Positions 41,730-51,891 are shown, counted from the stretch's first letter. The stretch is 64,000 nucleotides of DNA from Moraxella sp. (GCA_030528385.1 JAUMYZ010000007.1:51941-115940); one strand, 5' to 3'. Numbers and translations: made by a program. Notes: generated by a model not told the origin, from the letters alone.

Positions 41730-42308
41730 ATGATTAAATTGATTGTGGGGCTGGGCAATGTGGGCGCCGCTTATACAGACACCCGCCATAATGCCGGCTT
41801 TTGGTTTGTCAAGGCACTGGCAGAGAAGTTTGCCATCAGCTTGTCTTATGACAAAAAGTTTCATGGCGAAGTCGGACGCGGCACGATTTATGGACAAGAC
41901 GTGCGCCTTTTGTTGCCCAACACACTGATGAATCGTTCGGGGCTGGCAGTGGCGCCACTGGCGAAGTTTTATAATATTGCTGCCGAAGAAATTTTGATTG
42001 CGCATGATGAGCTGGACATCAAAGCGGGTGCCATTCGTCTCAAACAAGGTGGCGGGCACGGCGGGCACAACGGACTTAGAGACATCGTGCCGCACATTGG
42101 CGCCGACTTTTATCGTTTGCGCATTGGCATTGGACACCCTGGCGACGCCACCAAAGTCAGTGGCTGGGTACTCTCCAAACCAAGCTGTGATGACCGCAGC
42201 AGCATTGACAGAGCGATGGTTTGCGCCATAGAAGCGCTTTCTTTGTTGATGGCAGGGCAAATCCAAAAAGCCACCAGCCAAATCAACGGCTTTAAGCTGC
42301 CTAATTAA
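41730..42308 (+). CDS. pth: Peptidyl-tRNA hydrolase
   Basis: Enzyme of 192 residues that recycles peptidyl-tRNA released from ribosomes. Signatures are IVGLGNVGAAYTDTRHNAGF with the catalytic His, LLLPNTLMNRSG with the substrate Asn, and AHDELDIKAGAIRLKQGGGHGGHNGLRD with the catalytic Asp. The 3' end overlaps the convergent phosphatase-like gene by eight bases. Confidence 0.96.
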   Translation: MIKLIVGLGNVGAAYTDTRHNAGFWFVKALAEKFAISLSYDKKFHGEVGRGTIYGQDVRLLLPNTLMNRSGLAVAPLAKFYNIAAEEILIAHDELDIKAGAIRLKQGGGHGGHNGLRDIVPHIGADFYRLRIGIGHPGDATKVSGWVLSKPSCDDRSSIDRAMVCAIEALSLLMAGQIQKATSQINGFKLPN

Positions 42309-42633
42309 CAGACAACAAACCACTGACGATGGCGCTTTGGTAAAGGCGTTTGGCTCGGCTGCCCGTAGCACAAAAGACCATCACAGGTTTGGGCAGCTCA
42401 TTAAGCAAACGCGCAAATTGTTGCACACTGTCAAGGTGCAGACTGTTGCCATCAACTGGCAAATGGTGGTAATGTATGCCCACTTGGCTGGCGCTTTTGT
42501 GGATGTCGGCATCTTTGGGCTGGTTGGCGCACTCATCGTCAAAACGCAAATTGATAAGGCTTTTAAAACCAAGATTTGACAAAGTTTGGCATTGACAAGG
42601 GTGGATTTGTTTGTATAAAGTGATGGCGTGCAT
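42301..42633 (-). CDS. DUF442-type phosphatase-like protein
   Basis: Protein of 110 residues from the ATG at 42633, preceded by AAAGGAAAG; the longer frame to 42774 has no such site. It resembles the beta-lactamase-hydrolase-like phosphatase domain (DUF442): an N-terminal segment FKSLINLRFDDECANQP, then VGIHYHHLPVDGN, then a P-loop VFCATGSRAKRLY matching Cys-x5-Arg phosphatases. Members are sometimes fused to sulfur dioxygenase-type hydrolases; here it stands alone. Substrate unknown. Confidence 0.72.
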   Translation of the reverse strand: MHAITLYKQIHPCQCQTLSNLGFKSLINLRFDDECANQPKDADIHKSASQVGIHYHHLPVDGNSLHLDSVQQFARLLNELPKPVMVFCATGSRAKRLYQSAIVSGLLSVN

Positions 42634-42812
42634 AAACTTTCCTTTGTGTCTTTTGTGGGTTATCTTACCCAAATTTTTATGTTGCTTCAATGTTGATTTG
42701 GCATAAGCATATGCACAAAATTTTAGTTTTTTATTTTTATTATTCTTTTTTGGAATAATTAAATGCGCCAGCATTTGCTCAAGTTGTCATCAATAAACCC
42801 AACCAATAGTGA

Positions 42813-43082
<270 letters not shown>

Positions 43083-43091
43083 GGCAAAACC

Positions 43092-43706
43092 ATGAGCAAC
43101 CCTATCCGCGATGAATTGATGGCGCGCGCCAAACAATGGCGACAAGACATCTGCTTTCGCCAAGACGTGCTGCAACAGCCCTTTGAATTTACGACCACTT
43201 GGGGGATTTTTAGTCCCGAAAAATTGGACGATGGCAGCTTAATGCTTCTTGAGCACATTGATTTTCAAACAGACGACAACAGCATTGATTTGGGCTGTGG
43301 CTACGGCGTGCTAGGCATGACAGCAGCGCGCGAGTGTCCACAGGGCAACCATTTGCTGATTGACAAGGATTTTGTGGCGGTGGAATACGCCAAACTCAAC
43401 TGCCAAAAAAACAACTTGACCAACACCCAAGTCTTGCTCTCCAATGGCTTTAATCACGTGGACAAACATCATCGGTTCAGTTTGGTGATGAGCAATTTGC
43501 CCGCCAAAGTTGGCAAAGAACAGCATTATTTGTACCTTTTGGACGCTTATGAGCGCATGACGGTGGGCGGACGCTTTTATGTGGTTACCATCAATGGCTT
43601 GCGTCAGTTTATGAAACGCGCCTTTGGCGAAGTGTTTGGCAACAGCACAAAAGTCAAACAAGGCAAGACCCACACCGTTACGATGGCGGTCAAGTCAGAA
43701 CATTGA
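43092..43706 (+). CDS. Class I SAM methyltransferase, RsmC-like small domain
   Basis: Protein of 204 residues with an S-adenosylmethionine site IDLGCGYGVLGMTAARECP and a second motif SNLPAKVGKEQH. The NPPF/NPPI tetrapeptide of RNA guanine methyltransferases is NLPA here, so catalysis on rRNA is uncertain. FSPEKLDDGSLMLLEHI and PGG-like VGGRFYVVT follow the RsmC/methyltransferase-small fold. Probably cotranscribed with the ferredoxin gene. Confidence 0.75.
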   Translation: MSNPIRDELMARAKQWRQDICFRQDVLQQPFEFTTTWGIFSPEKLDDGSLMLLEHIDFQTDDNSIDLGCGYGVLGMTAARECPQGNHLLIDKDFVAVEYAKLNCQKNNLTNTQVLLSNGFNHVDKHHRFSLVMSNLPAKVGKEQHYLYLLDAYERMTVGGRFYVVTINGLRQFMKRAFGEVFGNSTKVKQGKTHTVTMAVKSEH

Positions 43707-43932
43707 TTGTGTCATCAACAAATTGCCCAATGACAGGATAATTACGACACAAATACAGGATAATTGAGTATAATACACGTGTATCACCCACAACGAACAG
43801 CGCCCTTTGCCATTTGTTGTGTGTGTGATTTTTGTTGCTCATAAAATATAAAGACATCGCCAAAACATCATAAATGCAACCAAAGGAAATGGTTTTTGGT
43901 CGTTGATTAGCACCCCAGCAGATGAGAATGCC

Positions 43933-44853
43933 ATGTTTAAATTGATTGTCAGACGTCTCTTAGAAGCAATTCCCACCATGTTGTTTCTAATCACCATCTC
44001 GTTTTTTATGATGCGTCTTGCCCCTGGCAGCCCCTTTACAGGCGAGCGCAACTTGCCACCTGTGGTGCTTGCCAATATTGAAGCCAAATACAACCTAAAC
44101 GACCCCCTATGGCTACAATACATCAACTACCTAAAACAACTCTTGCAAGGCGATTTTGGCCCTTCTTTTAAATACAAAGACCACACCATCAACGAGCTGC
44201 TTGCCCAGCATTTGCCTGTGTCGGTTGAAATTGGGGTGTATGCTTTTGTGATTGCCTTGATTTTGGGCATCAGCTTTGGCGTCATCGCCGCCCTAAAACA
44301 AAACAGCTTTTTTGATTATGCGCTGATGACCTTGGCAATGACAGGAGTGGTCATGCCCAGTTTTGTCAAGGCGCCACTGTTGGTGCTGATATTTGCGGTC
44401 AGCCTACAATGGCTGCCTGCTGGCGGCTGGAACGATGGCGCACTTGCCAACCTAATTTTGCCTGTGGGCACGCTCGCCATCGCCTACACGTCCAGCATTG
44501 CGCGTGTTACGCGTGGCTCCATGATTGAAGTGATGAACAGCCCCTTTATTCGCACCGCCCGCGCCAAGGGCTTGCCCACATCGCATATTGTCCTAAAACA
44601 CGCTTTGCGCCCCGCCATGCTGCCCGTGATTTCTTTTTTGGGTCCTGCCTTTGTGGGAATCATCACAGGCTCTATTGTCATTGAAACCATTTTTGGTCTG
44701 CCTGGTATCGGGCAGTTGTTTGTCAATGGCGCGCTCAATCGCGATTACAGCTTGGTGCTGAGTCTGACCATTTTGGTGGGGGTACTGACGATTGTCTTTA
44801 ATGCCATCGTGGACATTTTGTACGCTTTAATTGACCCAAAAATCAAATACTAA
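43933..44853 (+). CDS. oppB: OppB-like peptide ABC permease
   Basis: Inner-membrane permease of 306 residues with six helices. The EAA loop is RGSMIEVMNSPFIRTARAKGL followed by LPVISFLGPAF (first part of the motif given). The ATG at 43933 gives the standard start MFKLIVRRLLEAIPTMLFLI. First gene of oppBCDF, which imports oligopeptides together with OppA. Confidence 0.93.
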   Translation: MFKLIVRRLLEAIPTMLFLITISFFMMRLAPGSPFTGERNLPPVVLANIEAKYNLNDPLWLQYINYLKQLLQGDFGPSFKYKDHTINELLAQHLPVSVEIGVYAFVIALILGISFGVIAALKQNSFFDYALMTLAMTGVVMPSFVKAPLLVLIFAVSLQWLPAGGWNDGALANLILPVGTLAIAYTSSIARVTRGSMIEVMNSPFIRTARAKGLPTSHIVLKHALRPAMLPVISFLGPAFVGIITGSIVIETIFGLPGIGQLFVNGALNRDYSLVLSLTILVGVLTIVFNAIVDILYALIDPKIKY

Positions 44854-44867
44854 CCAAAGGATTGTTT

Positions 44868-45767
44868 ATGTCTGTTCAAGCAAGCCATAGCGCAGCGCCA
44901 GCCAACATCAAAGAACCCCAAGGTCGCAGTCTTTGGCAAGACGCGTGGCGACGCTTTCGCCGTAACAAAGCCGCCATCGCCAGTGGTGTCATCTTATTAT
45001 TTGTCGCTTTATTTGTCATCATTGCCCCATCGTTGGTGCCCTTTGGTTATGCCGACACCGATTGGGCAAACATGCAGTCAGCGCCATCACTAGAGAACAA
45101 ACACTACTTTGGCACAGACACCTTAGGTCGCGATTTGTTTGTGCGTGTGGCGGTTGGCGGGCGCATCTCACTGATGGTGGGCGTGGCAGGAGCGTTTGTG
45201 GCGGTACTGATTGGCACGATTTATGGCGCCATTTCAGGCTACCTTGGCGGCAAGGTGGACATACTGATGATGCGTTTTTTAGAAGTGCTAAGCGCCTTTC
45301 CTTTTATGTTCTTTGTGATTTTGCTCGTTACGCTGTTTGGTCGCAACATTTTTTTGATTTTTGTGGCGATTGGTCTGGTGTCGTGGCTGGACGTGGCGCG
45401 CATTGTGCGCGGTCAAACCCTTAGTCTGCGTAACAAAGAATACATAGAAGCGGCTCACGTTGGCGGCGTCTCCAACTGGAAAATCATCACCCGTCATATC
45501 GTTCCTAATGTGCTGGGCGTGGTGGTGGTGTACGCTTCTTTGACCGTGCCAGGTATGATTTTGTTTGAGTCTTTTCTTAGCTTTTTGGGCTTGGGCGTCC
45601 AAGAACCGATGACCAGCTGGGGCGCTTTGCTCCAAGAAGGGGCTCAAACCATGCAAGTTGCGCCTTGGCAGCTGCTTGTGCCGTCTGTATTTTTGGTGAT
45701 TACGCTGTTTTGTTTTAACTTTATTGGCGATGGCTTGCGCGACGCTCTTGACCCCAAAGACCGATAG
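44868..45767 (+). CDS. oppC: OppC-like peptide ABC permease
   Basis: Second permease of 299 residues. The ATG at 44868 has AAAGG upstream; a TTG two codons earlier is unlikely. N-terminus carries the OppC-N domain SLWQDAWRRFRRNKAAIASG, then the family motif HYFGTDTLGRDLFVRVAVGGR, and EAA loop EYIEAAHVGGVSNWKIITRH. It starts 14 bases after oppB. Confidence 0.94.
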   Translation: MSVQASHSAAPANIKEPQGRSLWQDAWRRFRRNKAAIASGVILLFVALFVIIAPSLVPFGYADTDWANMQSAPSLENKHYFGTDTLGRDLFVRVAVGGRISLMVGVAGAFVAVLIGTIYGAISGYLGGKVDILMMRFLEVLSAFPFMFFVILLVTLFGRNIFLIFVAIGLVSWLDVARIVRGQTLSLRNKEYIEAAHVGGVSNWKIITRHIVPNVLGVVVVYASLTVPGMILFESFLSFLGLGVQEPMTSWGALLQEGAQTMQVAPWQLLVPSVFLVITLFCFNFIGDGLRDALDPKDR

Positions 45768-45776
45768 GAACACATC

Positions 45777-46763
45777 ATGGAATTATTAAAAGTCAAAGAC
45801 TTAACCGTCAAGTTTGCCACCGACGATGGGTTTGTAACAGCAGTCAATGGGCTAAATTTTAGCTTGCGCCAAGGCGAAACCTTGGGCATTGTTGGCGAAT
45901 CAGGCTCGGGCAAATCCCAAACCGCCTTTGCCATTTTGGGCTTACTTGCCAAAAACGGTCAAGCCACAGGCTCAATTAAATTTGAAGACAAAGAACTGCT
46001 GACACTCTCCAAAAAAGAGCTCAACCACATTCGCGCCAACGAAATCTCTATCATCTTTCAAGACCCAATGACCAGCCTGAACCCCTTTATGAAAGTGGGC
46101 GACCAACTGGCAGAAGTGCTGATTTTGCACAAAGGCATGAGCAAAAAAGACGCTTGGGCAGAAGCCATCAACATGCTAGACGCGGTCAAAATCCCCGAAG
46201 CCAGAAAACGCATTGGCATGTATCCGCATGAGTTTTCAGGCGGCATGCGCCAACGGGTGATGATTGCCATGGCGCTGCTTTGTCGCCCCAAACTGCTCAT
46301 CGCCGATGAGCCGACCACCGCACTTGATGTAACCGTACAAGCACAAATCATGACGCTGCTTAGCGAGCTAAAGCGTGATTTTAACACCACCATCATCATG
46401 ATTACCCACGATTTGGGCGTGGTAGCAGGCAGCTGCGACAGGGTGCTGGTGATGTATGCTGGGCGCACGATGGCATATGGCATGACCGAAGAAATTTTTT
46501 ATCACCCCACCCACCCTTATACCATTGGACTGCTGGGTGCTGTGCCCCGCTTAGACAGCAACAGTGAACGCTTGGCGACCATTGCTGGCAACCCACCCAA
46601 TCTGCTCAACTTGCCCACAGGCTGCCCCTTTCAAGAGCGCTGCCAATACGTCATGGACATCTGTCGCACCACACCGCCAGAGCTGACATTCTTGCCCAAC
46701 GACAGACAACGCGCCTGCCACTGGCAACCCCCATCTGACCCACAAAAGGAAGTTTTGCAATGA
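45777..46763 (+). CDS. oppD: OppD-like peptide ABC ATPase
   Basis: ATPase of 328 residues. Walker A GESGSGKSQTAFAILGLL, signature FSGGMRQRVMIAMALL, Walker B LLIADEPTTALD, switch His in IMITHDLGVV. The C-terminal oligopeptide domain has Cys residues in GCPFQERCQYVMDICRTTPPE and RACHW, matching the iron-sulfur-binding motif of Opp/Dpp ATPases. It overlaps oppF by four bases. Confidence 0.95.
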   Translation: MELLKVKDLTVKFATDDGFVTAVNGLNFSLRQGETLGIVGESGSGKSQTAFAILGLLAKNGQATGSIKFEDKELLTLSKKELNHIRANEISIIFQDPMTSLNPFMKVGDQLAEVLILHKGMSKKDAWAEAINMLDAVKIPEARKRIGMYPHEFSGGMRQRVMIAMALLCRPKLLIADEPTTALDVTVQAQIMTLLSELKRDFNTTIIMITHDLGVVAGSCDRVLVMYAGRTMAYGMTEEIFYHPTHPYTIGLLGAVPRLDSNSERLATIAGNPPNLLNLPTGCPFQERCQYVMDICRTTPPELTFLPNDRQRACHWQPPSDPQKEVLQ

Positions 46764-47746
46764 GCCAACCCTTATTACAAGTACGCAACGTAGTAACCAC
46801 CTTTGACATTCCCAAAAAGGGCGGCTTCTTTTGGCAAAAACCTGCAACACTCAAGGCGGTCAATGGCGTGTCCTTTGACCTAAACGCGGGTGAAACCTTG
46901 GGTGTGGTGGGCGAATCTGGCTGTGGCAAATCCACATTGGCACGCACCATCATCGGACTGCTCAAAGCCAACTCTGGCAGCATTGTCTTTGATGGCGAAG
47001 AGCTTATCGGTGCGTCCGCCAAAACCCTGCGCCAAAAACGCAAAGACATTCAGATGATTTTCCAAGACCCACTCGCTTCGCTCAACCCACGCATGACGGT
47101 TGGCGACATCATTGCTGAGCCGTTACACACCTACTATCCTGAACTGACAAAAGAAGCGGTGCTAGAACAGGTGCGCGCGATGATGAAAAAGGTGGGACTG
47201 CTGCCCAACCAAATCAACCGCTATCCGCATGAGTTTTCAGGTGGGCAGTGCCAGCGCATTGGTATCGCCCGAGCATTGATTTTAAAACCCAAACTCATCA
47301 TCTGCGATGAACCCGTCTCGGCACTGGACGTCTCTATCCAAGCCCAAGTCATCAACCTACTCCAAGACGTCCAACAAGAAATGGGGCTGGCACTGATTTT
47401 TATTGCTCATGATTTGTCGGTGGTCAAACACATCTCTGACCGTGTGATGGTGATGTATCTGGGCAACGCTGTGGAACTTGGCACAGACGCGGCAGTCTAC
47501 GCCAAGCCCACTCACCCCTACACCCAAGCGCTGATGAGTGCGGTGCCACTGCCCGACCCTGAGCTGGAGCGCCACAAACAAATCCAACTCTTAGAAGGCG
47601 ACTTGCCCAGCCCCATCAATCCGCCATCTGGCTGTGTGTTTCGCACACGTTGCCCACTGGCAGACGAAGGTTGTGCCAAAACCAAACCCACCCTACAAGG
47701 CAACGACCTACACGAAGTGGCTTGCCTAAAAACAAAAGTCGCCTAG
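46760..47746 (+). CDS. oppF: OppF-like peptide ABC ATPase
   Basis: Second ATPase of 328 residues. Walker A GESGCGKSTLARTIIGLL, signature FSGGQCQRIGIARALI, Walker B LIICDEPVSALD, switch His in FIAHDLSVVKH; C-terminal CVFRTRCPLADEGC. Last gene of the opp operon; it converges on the fimbrial cluster, leaving 17 bases between stops. Confidence 0.95.
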   Translation: MSQPLLQVRNVVTTFDIPKKGGFFWQKPATLKAVNGVSFDLNAGETLGVVGESGCGKSTLARTIIGLLKANSGSIVFDGEELIGASAKTLRQKRKDIQMIFQDPLASLNPRMTVGDIIAEPLHTYYPELTKEAVLEQVRAMMKKVGLLPNQINRYPHEFSGGQCQRIGIARALILKPKLIICDEPVSALDVSIQAQVINLLQDVQQEMGLALIFIAHDLSVVKHISDRVMVMYLGNAVELGTDAAVYAKPTHPYTQALMSAVPLPDPELERHKQIQLLEGDLPSPINPPSGCVFRTRCPLADEGCAKTKPTLQGNDLHEVACLKTKVA

Positions 47747-47763
47747 CAAGTCGCCAAAACAAC

Positions 47764-48687
47764 CTACTTAAAGGCGATGGTGGCGATGATGTTGCCTTGA
47801 ACTCTGCCTGCGTGCACAATGCCGTCTGTATTGACATAATGCACTGCAAAATCGGACTGGTAATGCCCGCCAGCGGTGTTGCTTACTTGCCATTGATTGG
47901 CTGCTGGCTTGTCTATATTGGCAGGCTCAGGCGAAAAATAAACGTCCTTATCAGCGTGCTTAAAAAGCAAGCCCACACCCACTGCCTGCCCTGTGCCTTG
48001 TTTGGTGCTCAGTATCTTGCTGGTGTTGCTTGGTTGCAGTGCGTCTTTAAACGCCATTTGCACATCAACACCACTGCCATTGCAATCAATGTCCAAAGAA
48101 AACTTGCCCGCAGGGTAGGTGTCATCTTTGTGGCGGATATTGTTGGTCTCAATGCTTGTTAGTTCAAGGGTTTGGTTTTTTTGCCTAAAGGCACAAACGG
48201 CTGGTTGCTTAATCTCAAAAGCATTGACAAACACTTGGTGGTGCTCTGTGCCATCAGAAAAATGCAACAGAGTCATCGCTGGCACTTGATACGAACCCGC
48301 CGCACTGCTGGTAGGATGGTACTGCAAGTGCAACCTTAGTGGTGGATACTCGTCAGCGACGTCCAAGTCTTGGGCAGGCAAATCACTGATGGCTTGGTCG
48401 TTGATGGACAAGACGCCCTGAACGTCATCGCTGGCTCTAAACGCCAGTCTGCCATCTGCCGATGAATGAAAAACAACACCATCATCAGCTTTAAGGGTCA
48501 ATTTGTCGCGACCAGCCTTGATGGTCGGCTGATAACTTAACTGACACACCATCGTCTTGTTATCAAGCTGGCAGTCCTTTGCTGATACGTGAACAGCATG
48601 CACAGTGGTCGCCAAAGCGTCTGGGACACACCAACAACAGCCCAGCACCATCGCTGCCTGCAGAGTTTTTGTAGCCACAGTTTTCAT
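47764..48687 (-). CDS. Fimbrial tip/minor subunit of chaperone-usher pilus
   Basis: Secreted protein of 307 residues, last gene of the fimbrial operon. A signal peptide ends near residue 26 (CVPDALA). The body is rich in beta-strand patterns, has Cys pairs (DCQ...MVCQL and VCAF...DIDCN) and ends with VQGNIIATIAFK, like a donor-strand pilin motif. The long N-terminal half suggests a two-domain tip adhesin, with a receptor-binding part followed by a pilin part. Ligand unknown. Confidence 0.65.
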   Translation of the reverse strand: MKTVATKTLQAAMVLGCCWCVPDALATTVHAVHVSAKDCQLDNKTMVCQLSYQPTIKAGRDKLTLKADDGVVFHSSADGRLAFRASDDVQGVLSINDQAISDLPAQDLDVADEYPPLRLHLQYHPTSSAAGSYQVPAMTLLHFSDGTEHHQVFVNAFEIKQPAVCAFRQKNQTLELTSIETNNIRHKDDTYPAGKFSLDIDCNGSGVDVQMAFKDALQPSNTSKILSTKQGTGQAVGVGLLFKHADKDVYFSPEPANIDKPAANQWQVSNTAGGHYQSDFAVHYVNTDGIVHAGRVQGNIIATIAFK

Positions 48688-48697
48688 TTATTCACTC

Positions 48698-51145
48698 CTA
48701 GTGAGACGAGCACGCCACAGGATAAATCTGTATGGCTTGCCTATCCTGCGCACTTAACTCATAATCAAAGACACATCGCTGTTCGCCGTCATCTTGCCAA
48801 GTTAGGGTGATTTTGCCTTGGGTGTTGTCAAGGCGCGCCAACAAACGACCGTCTTGCAACACATAACCAACGATGTTGTGATGGTCATCATAAGCGGGCG
48901 TGGTCAATGGCGGTAAGCCCTGTGGGCGCTGAATGTCAAACAGCACCGACTGACCCGACTGGGTTTGAAACTCAACCACATTGGTGGTGTTGGCGCGCGG
49001 CACCAGCTCCTTGCCTGTGGCGCTAATCTCCACATCGTCGGGCAGACCTTCGGCGTCAATCGCCACGCGATTGAGTTGATAGGGGGTCAGATAATTCACT
49101 ATGCCATTGCCCCATCGGTCAATCTTGCTGCCACTGTTGTTCAAAATCGGCGTACCTTTGGCGTTTTTGGCACGAATGATGGCAAATGTGTCGCTCAAAT
49201 CGTTGTTGAGCGCCACACCGTGTTGATATGCAATAATCGCGCCCGAAACCGCATAACTGTATTGCGTGCTGTCATTTTGTTTGCTTGCTGACAGCCCAAC
49301 CTTTGCCATTGGCAGCAGCGCATTGACACTGCCCGACACCACAGGTTGTCTGTCGCTGTGTTTGCCAAAGGACAGTGAATAATCGTACTGGTTTTGCTTG
49401 CCAAAGCTCTGCCCAAAACCAACCTGTGTGGAGCTGCCCTGTGGCGTGTGGTTATAACTGGCAGACAGCGACATTTTTTTGCTGTCTGTGCCAAAATCAC
49501 CAAAAGGAATAAAGGCACTGACAAAAAATGCGTTTTCTGCCTTGGCTTTGCTCGCGTTATAACTGCGCGACGCGCCCAAGCGATATTGGATTTTTTTGAA
49601 AAAATTGCTATAAGCCAGCTGATAGCTATAATAATCCTTGCCTTGCCAATAGTCGTTGAACACTCCTGACACAGACACGCCGCCCAATTTGTCGCCGAGC
49701 TGCTGGCTTAGGCTTAGGCGGTATTGGTTTTTGAGCGGTTGTTCATTGCCGCTTTGTTGCTTGGGCAAAAACACTTGGGCCGGCTGAGTCTGCCAACGCG
49801 AAAAATGACGCACCATGTCTGCAGCCACATAGGTTTTTGATTGGCTAAAGTGCTTGCTGTAGCCAAGAGTGAGTTTGCTGCTGTTGATGGTTTGGGGGGC
49901 GATGTTGGCACGGCTGCTTTGTAGGTCTGCTGACCACGCCCCCAGTTTGTTGCCCCAGACGCCACCAAGGCTTGCCACTTGATAATCTTGATTGGCAATC
50001 ACACCCGCTTGGGCGGTCAGGTGGTTGTTTACCCCATAATGCAGTGAGCTGTGCAGCAAAGGCGTGTTGGCGATGGTGCTTTGTGAGCGATAATAGCCCA
50101 TCGCCGCATAATAACGCAACTGACGCGGACGCAACATATGACTGGTGGCAAAAAACGGTACGCTAAAGACGTTTTTTGAGCCATCAGCTTCTAGCACTTC
50201 AACCGTCAAATCCCCCAGCGCCGACGAAAAGGCGTACAAATCGCTAATCACAAACGGCCCTGCGCCAACACTGGTTTCATAAATAATGCTGTCATTTTGT
50301 CGCACACGCACGCGCGCGTTGCTGTTGGCAATCCCTTGTATCTGTGGGGCAAAGCCAGTTTGTGAGCTCGGCAACATTCTGACATCTGACGCCAAAGAGA
50401 CGCCACGCATGGCAAAATTGTCCAACAACGGACTTTGGGTGCTAAAGTCCCCCACCCTTAGGCGACCGTTGATTTGGTCAATGTCTCGTTGGAGATAGGC
50501 TTGATGATAGCGATAATCGCTTCTTTTGTGGTCGCGCCACGACAGCGACCCTTGATGGCGCAGCGACCATGTGCCCAAATTGGCGCCCGCCTGCAGCCCC
50601 AAAAACTGCTGATGATTGTGCTTGTTGGCGATTTGGTTGTCATAGCCGTTGAACTGATAACGCAAAAAAGCCGCTGGCACGCCCGACTGCCAACGACTGC
50701 GCGGTATATAGCCCCTAGGGTGAATCACCATCAGTGCTTGTGGAATGGACACATCAAGCCGATGATTGGCGATGTCAAAGGCAAAAGACAGCTGTTTGGT
50801 GGCACTCATCGCAGCGATACATTGACTGTCGCTGGGCTCTTGTATGACCGCTTCGGGCTTGATTTGTAAGGTCTCTAGCAAATTGGGCGACCAACATAGC
50901 CCCTGCATGGGGTTTTGGCTCACTTCAACAAACTTTAACAAAGTCTGTCCACGAAAGGCATTATTGACATAGACATCTGCCAAATACTCGCCCGCCGAAA
51001 TGGGATTGCCATAGCGAAAACGCGACAAATCCACCTTGCTTTGACCTGCCGATTGGTGCAAAAATATCTCATTAAACTCCGCTTCTGTGGCACACGCCAA
51101 AGAAGTGCTCAGACACGCACCAAGCACGCCTACTAGTTTATTCAT
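48698..51145 (-). CDS. Outer-membrane fimbrial usher (FimD/PapC family)
   Basis: Usher of 815 residues forming the 24-strand pore that secretes and orders pilus subunits. Signal peptide is about residues 1-20 (ACATEAEFNE follows). N-terminal chaperone-binding domain begins with FNEIFLHQSAGQSKVDLSRF; the barrel includes LRVGDFST, GVSLASDVRMLP and AVIQEPSDSQC; the C-terminal plug and carboxy domains end with QRCVFDYEL and a Cys pair (QRCVFD, VACSSH). It starts eight bases after the chaperone stop. Confidence 0.95.
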   Translation of the reverse strand: MNKLVGVLGACLSTSLACATEAEFNEIFLHQSAGQSKVDLSRFRYGNPISAGEYLADVYVNNAFRGQTLLKFVEVSQNPMQGLCWSPNLLETLQIKPEAVIQEPSDSQCIAAMSATKQLSFAFDIANHRLDVSIPQALMVIHPRGYIPRSRWQSGVPAAFLRYQFNGYDNQIANKHNHQQFLGLQAGANLGTWSLRHQGSLSWRDHKRSDYRYHQAYLQRDIDQINGRLRVGDFSTQSPLLDNFAMRGVSLASDVRMLPSSQTGFAPQIQGIANSNARVRVRQNDSIIYETSVGAGPFVISDLYAFSSALGDLTVEVLEADGSKNVFSVPFFATSHMLRPRQLRYYAAMGYYRSQSTIANTPLLHSSLHYGVNNHLTAQAGVIANQDYQVASLGGVWGNKLGAWSADLQSSRANIAPQTINSSKLTLGYSKHFSQSKTYVAADMVRHFSRWQTQPAQVFLPKQQSGNEQPLKNQYRLSLSQQLGDKLGGVSVSGVFNDYWQGKDYYSYQLAYSNFFKKIQYRLGASRSYNASKAKAENAFFVSAFIPFGDFGTDSKKMSLSASYNHTPQGSSTQVGFGQSFGKQNQYDYSLSFGKHSDRQPVVSGSVNALLPMAKVGLSASKQNDSTQYSYAVSGAIIAYQHGVALNNDLSDTFAIIRAKNAKGTPILNNSGSKIDRWGNGIVNYLTPYQLNRVAIDAEGLPDDVEISATGKELVPRANTTNVVEFQTQSGQSVLFDIQRPQGLPPLTTPAYDDHHNIVGYVLQDGRLLARLDNTQGKITLTWQDDGEQRCVFDYELSAQDRQAIQIYPVACSSH

Positions 51146-51153
51146 AACCTGCC

Positions 51154-51843
51154 TTACTGTAGCTGTGTTTGTCCTGATTGTACGCCGCCATAGTCATTGA
51201 TGACATACCATATCAACCGATTGGCGGTGGGAGCTTGTTTTAGATTGATGGTCTGACTGCTAAACGGTGCTAGCATATCAATGTCTGATGTGCTATAAAC
51301 TGGCGTGTCGTCTTGGCTAAACTCAAGCCCTGCATAAGTGATATAATACGGCGTTGGATTGGTCGCCAGCAGTTTGTCGCCCGTCAAAGACCACTGCACT
51401 TTGTCATAAGCCTTGTCCACCGCATAAGGCAGTTTGGCAGGACGAAAAAAGAATTTAAGCCGATTGCGAAAGGTAAATTGCAAATAACTGCTGTTTTCTT
51501 GTAAGTCTTTGGGTTTGGCAGGAATGTCCAAAATATTCAGATAAAACAGACTTTCACGGTCTTGGGGCAGTGGCTCGCCCGTATGACGAATACGCAGACT
51601 TTGTATGGACTTGGCTTCTATGCGTGTCAAAGGGGGTGTAATCACAAAAGGCACTTTTTGCACTGATTGGCTGTCCGCCTGCTCCACCCAAGATTGTGCC
51701 AGCACGGGCGTGTCGTCCACATTGCTCAGTTGTACTGCGATGTTTTTTGCTTGGCTTGGATAAATAAAACGTGTTCCTGAAATCACAATGCCCGCTTGTG
51801 CCACACCACACAGCAGCCCCAACCCCACTAATAACCATTTCAT
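51154..51843 (-). CDS. Periplasmic fimbrial chaperone (PapD/FimC family)
   Basis: Chaperone of 229 residues from the ATG at 51843, with GGGAG six bases before it. A cleavable signal ends VAQAG. Two immunoglobulin-like domains carry GTRFIYPSQAKNIAVQLSN, PFVITPPLTRIEAKSIQSLRI and FYLNILDIPAK, which are PapD-family features; FRNRLKFFFRPAKLP begins domain 2. It donates a strand to subunits before usher delivery. Confidence 0.93.
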   Translation of the reverse strand: MKWLLVGLGLLCGVAQAGIVISGTRFIYPSQAKNIAVQLSNVDDTPVLAQSWVEQADSQSVQKVPFVITPPLTRIEAKSIQSLRIRHTGEPLPQDRESLFYLNILDIPAKPKDLQENSSYLQFTFRNRLKFFFRPAKLPYAVDKAYDKVQWSLTGDKLLATNPTPYYITYAGLEFSQDDTPVYSTSDIDMLAPFSSQTINLKQAPTANRLIWYVINDYGGVQSGQTQLQ

Positions 51844-51867
51844 TGTTTGCTCCCATGATATGACTGA

Positions 51868-51891
51868 CAAAACCACCCCAAACGGAGTGGT
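51868..51891 (-). terminator. Intra-operon hairpin after the major fimbrial subunit
   Basis: ACCACTCC and GGGGTGGT pair (one G-T wobble) around a 4-base loop, followed by TTTT on the minus strand. It sits between the major subunit and the chaperone gene and would let most transcripts stop after the subunit, matching the excess of major pilin needed. Confidence 0.6.

Noticed and set aside
41577..42371. 264-codon minus-strand frame over rplY-pth
   Set aside because: Antisense shadow of pth, which has all catalytic motifs.
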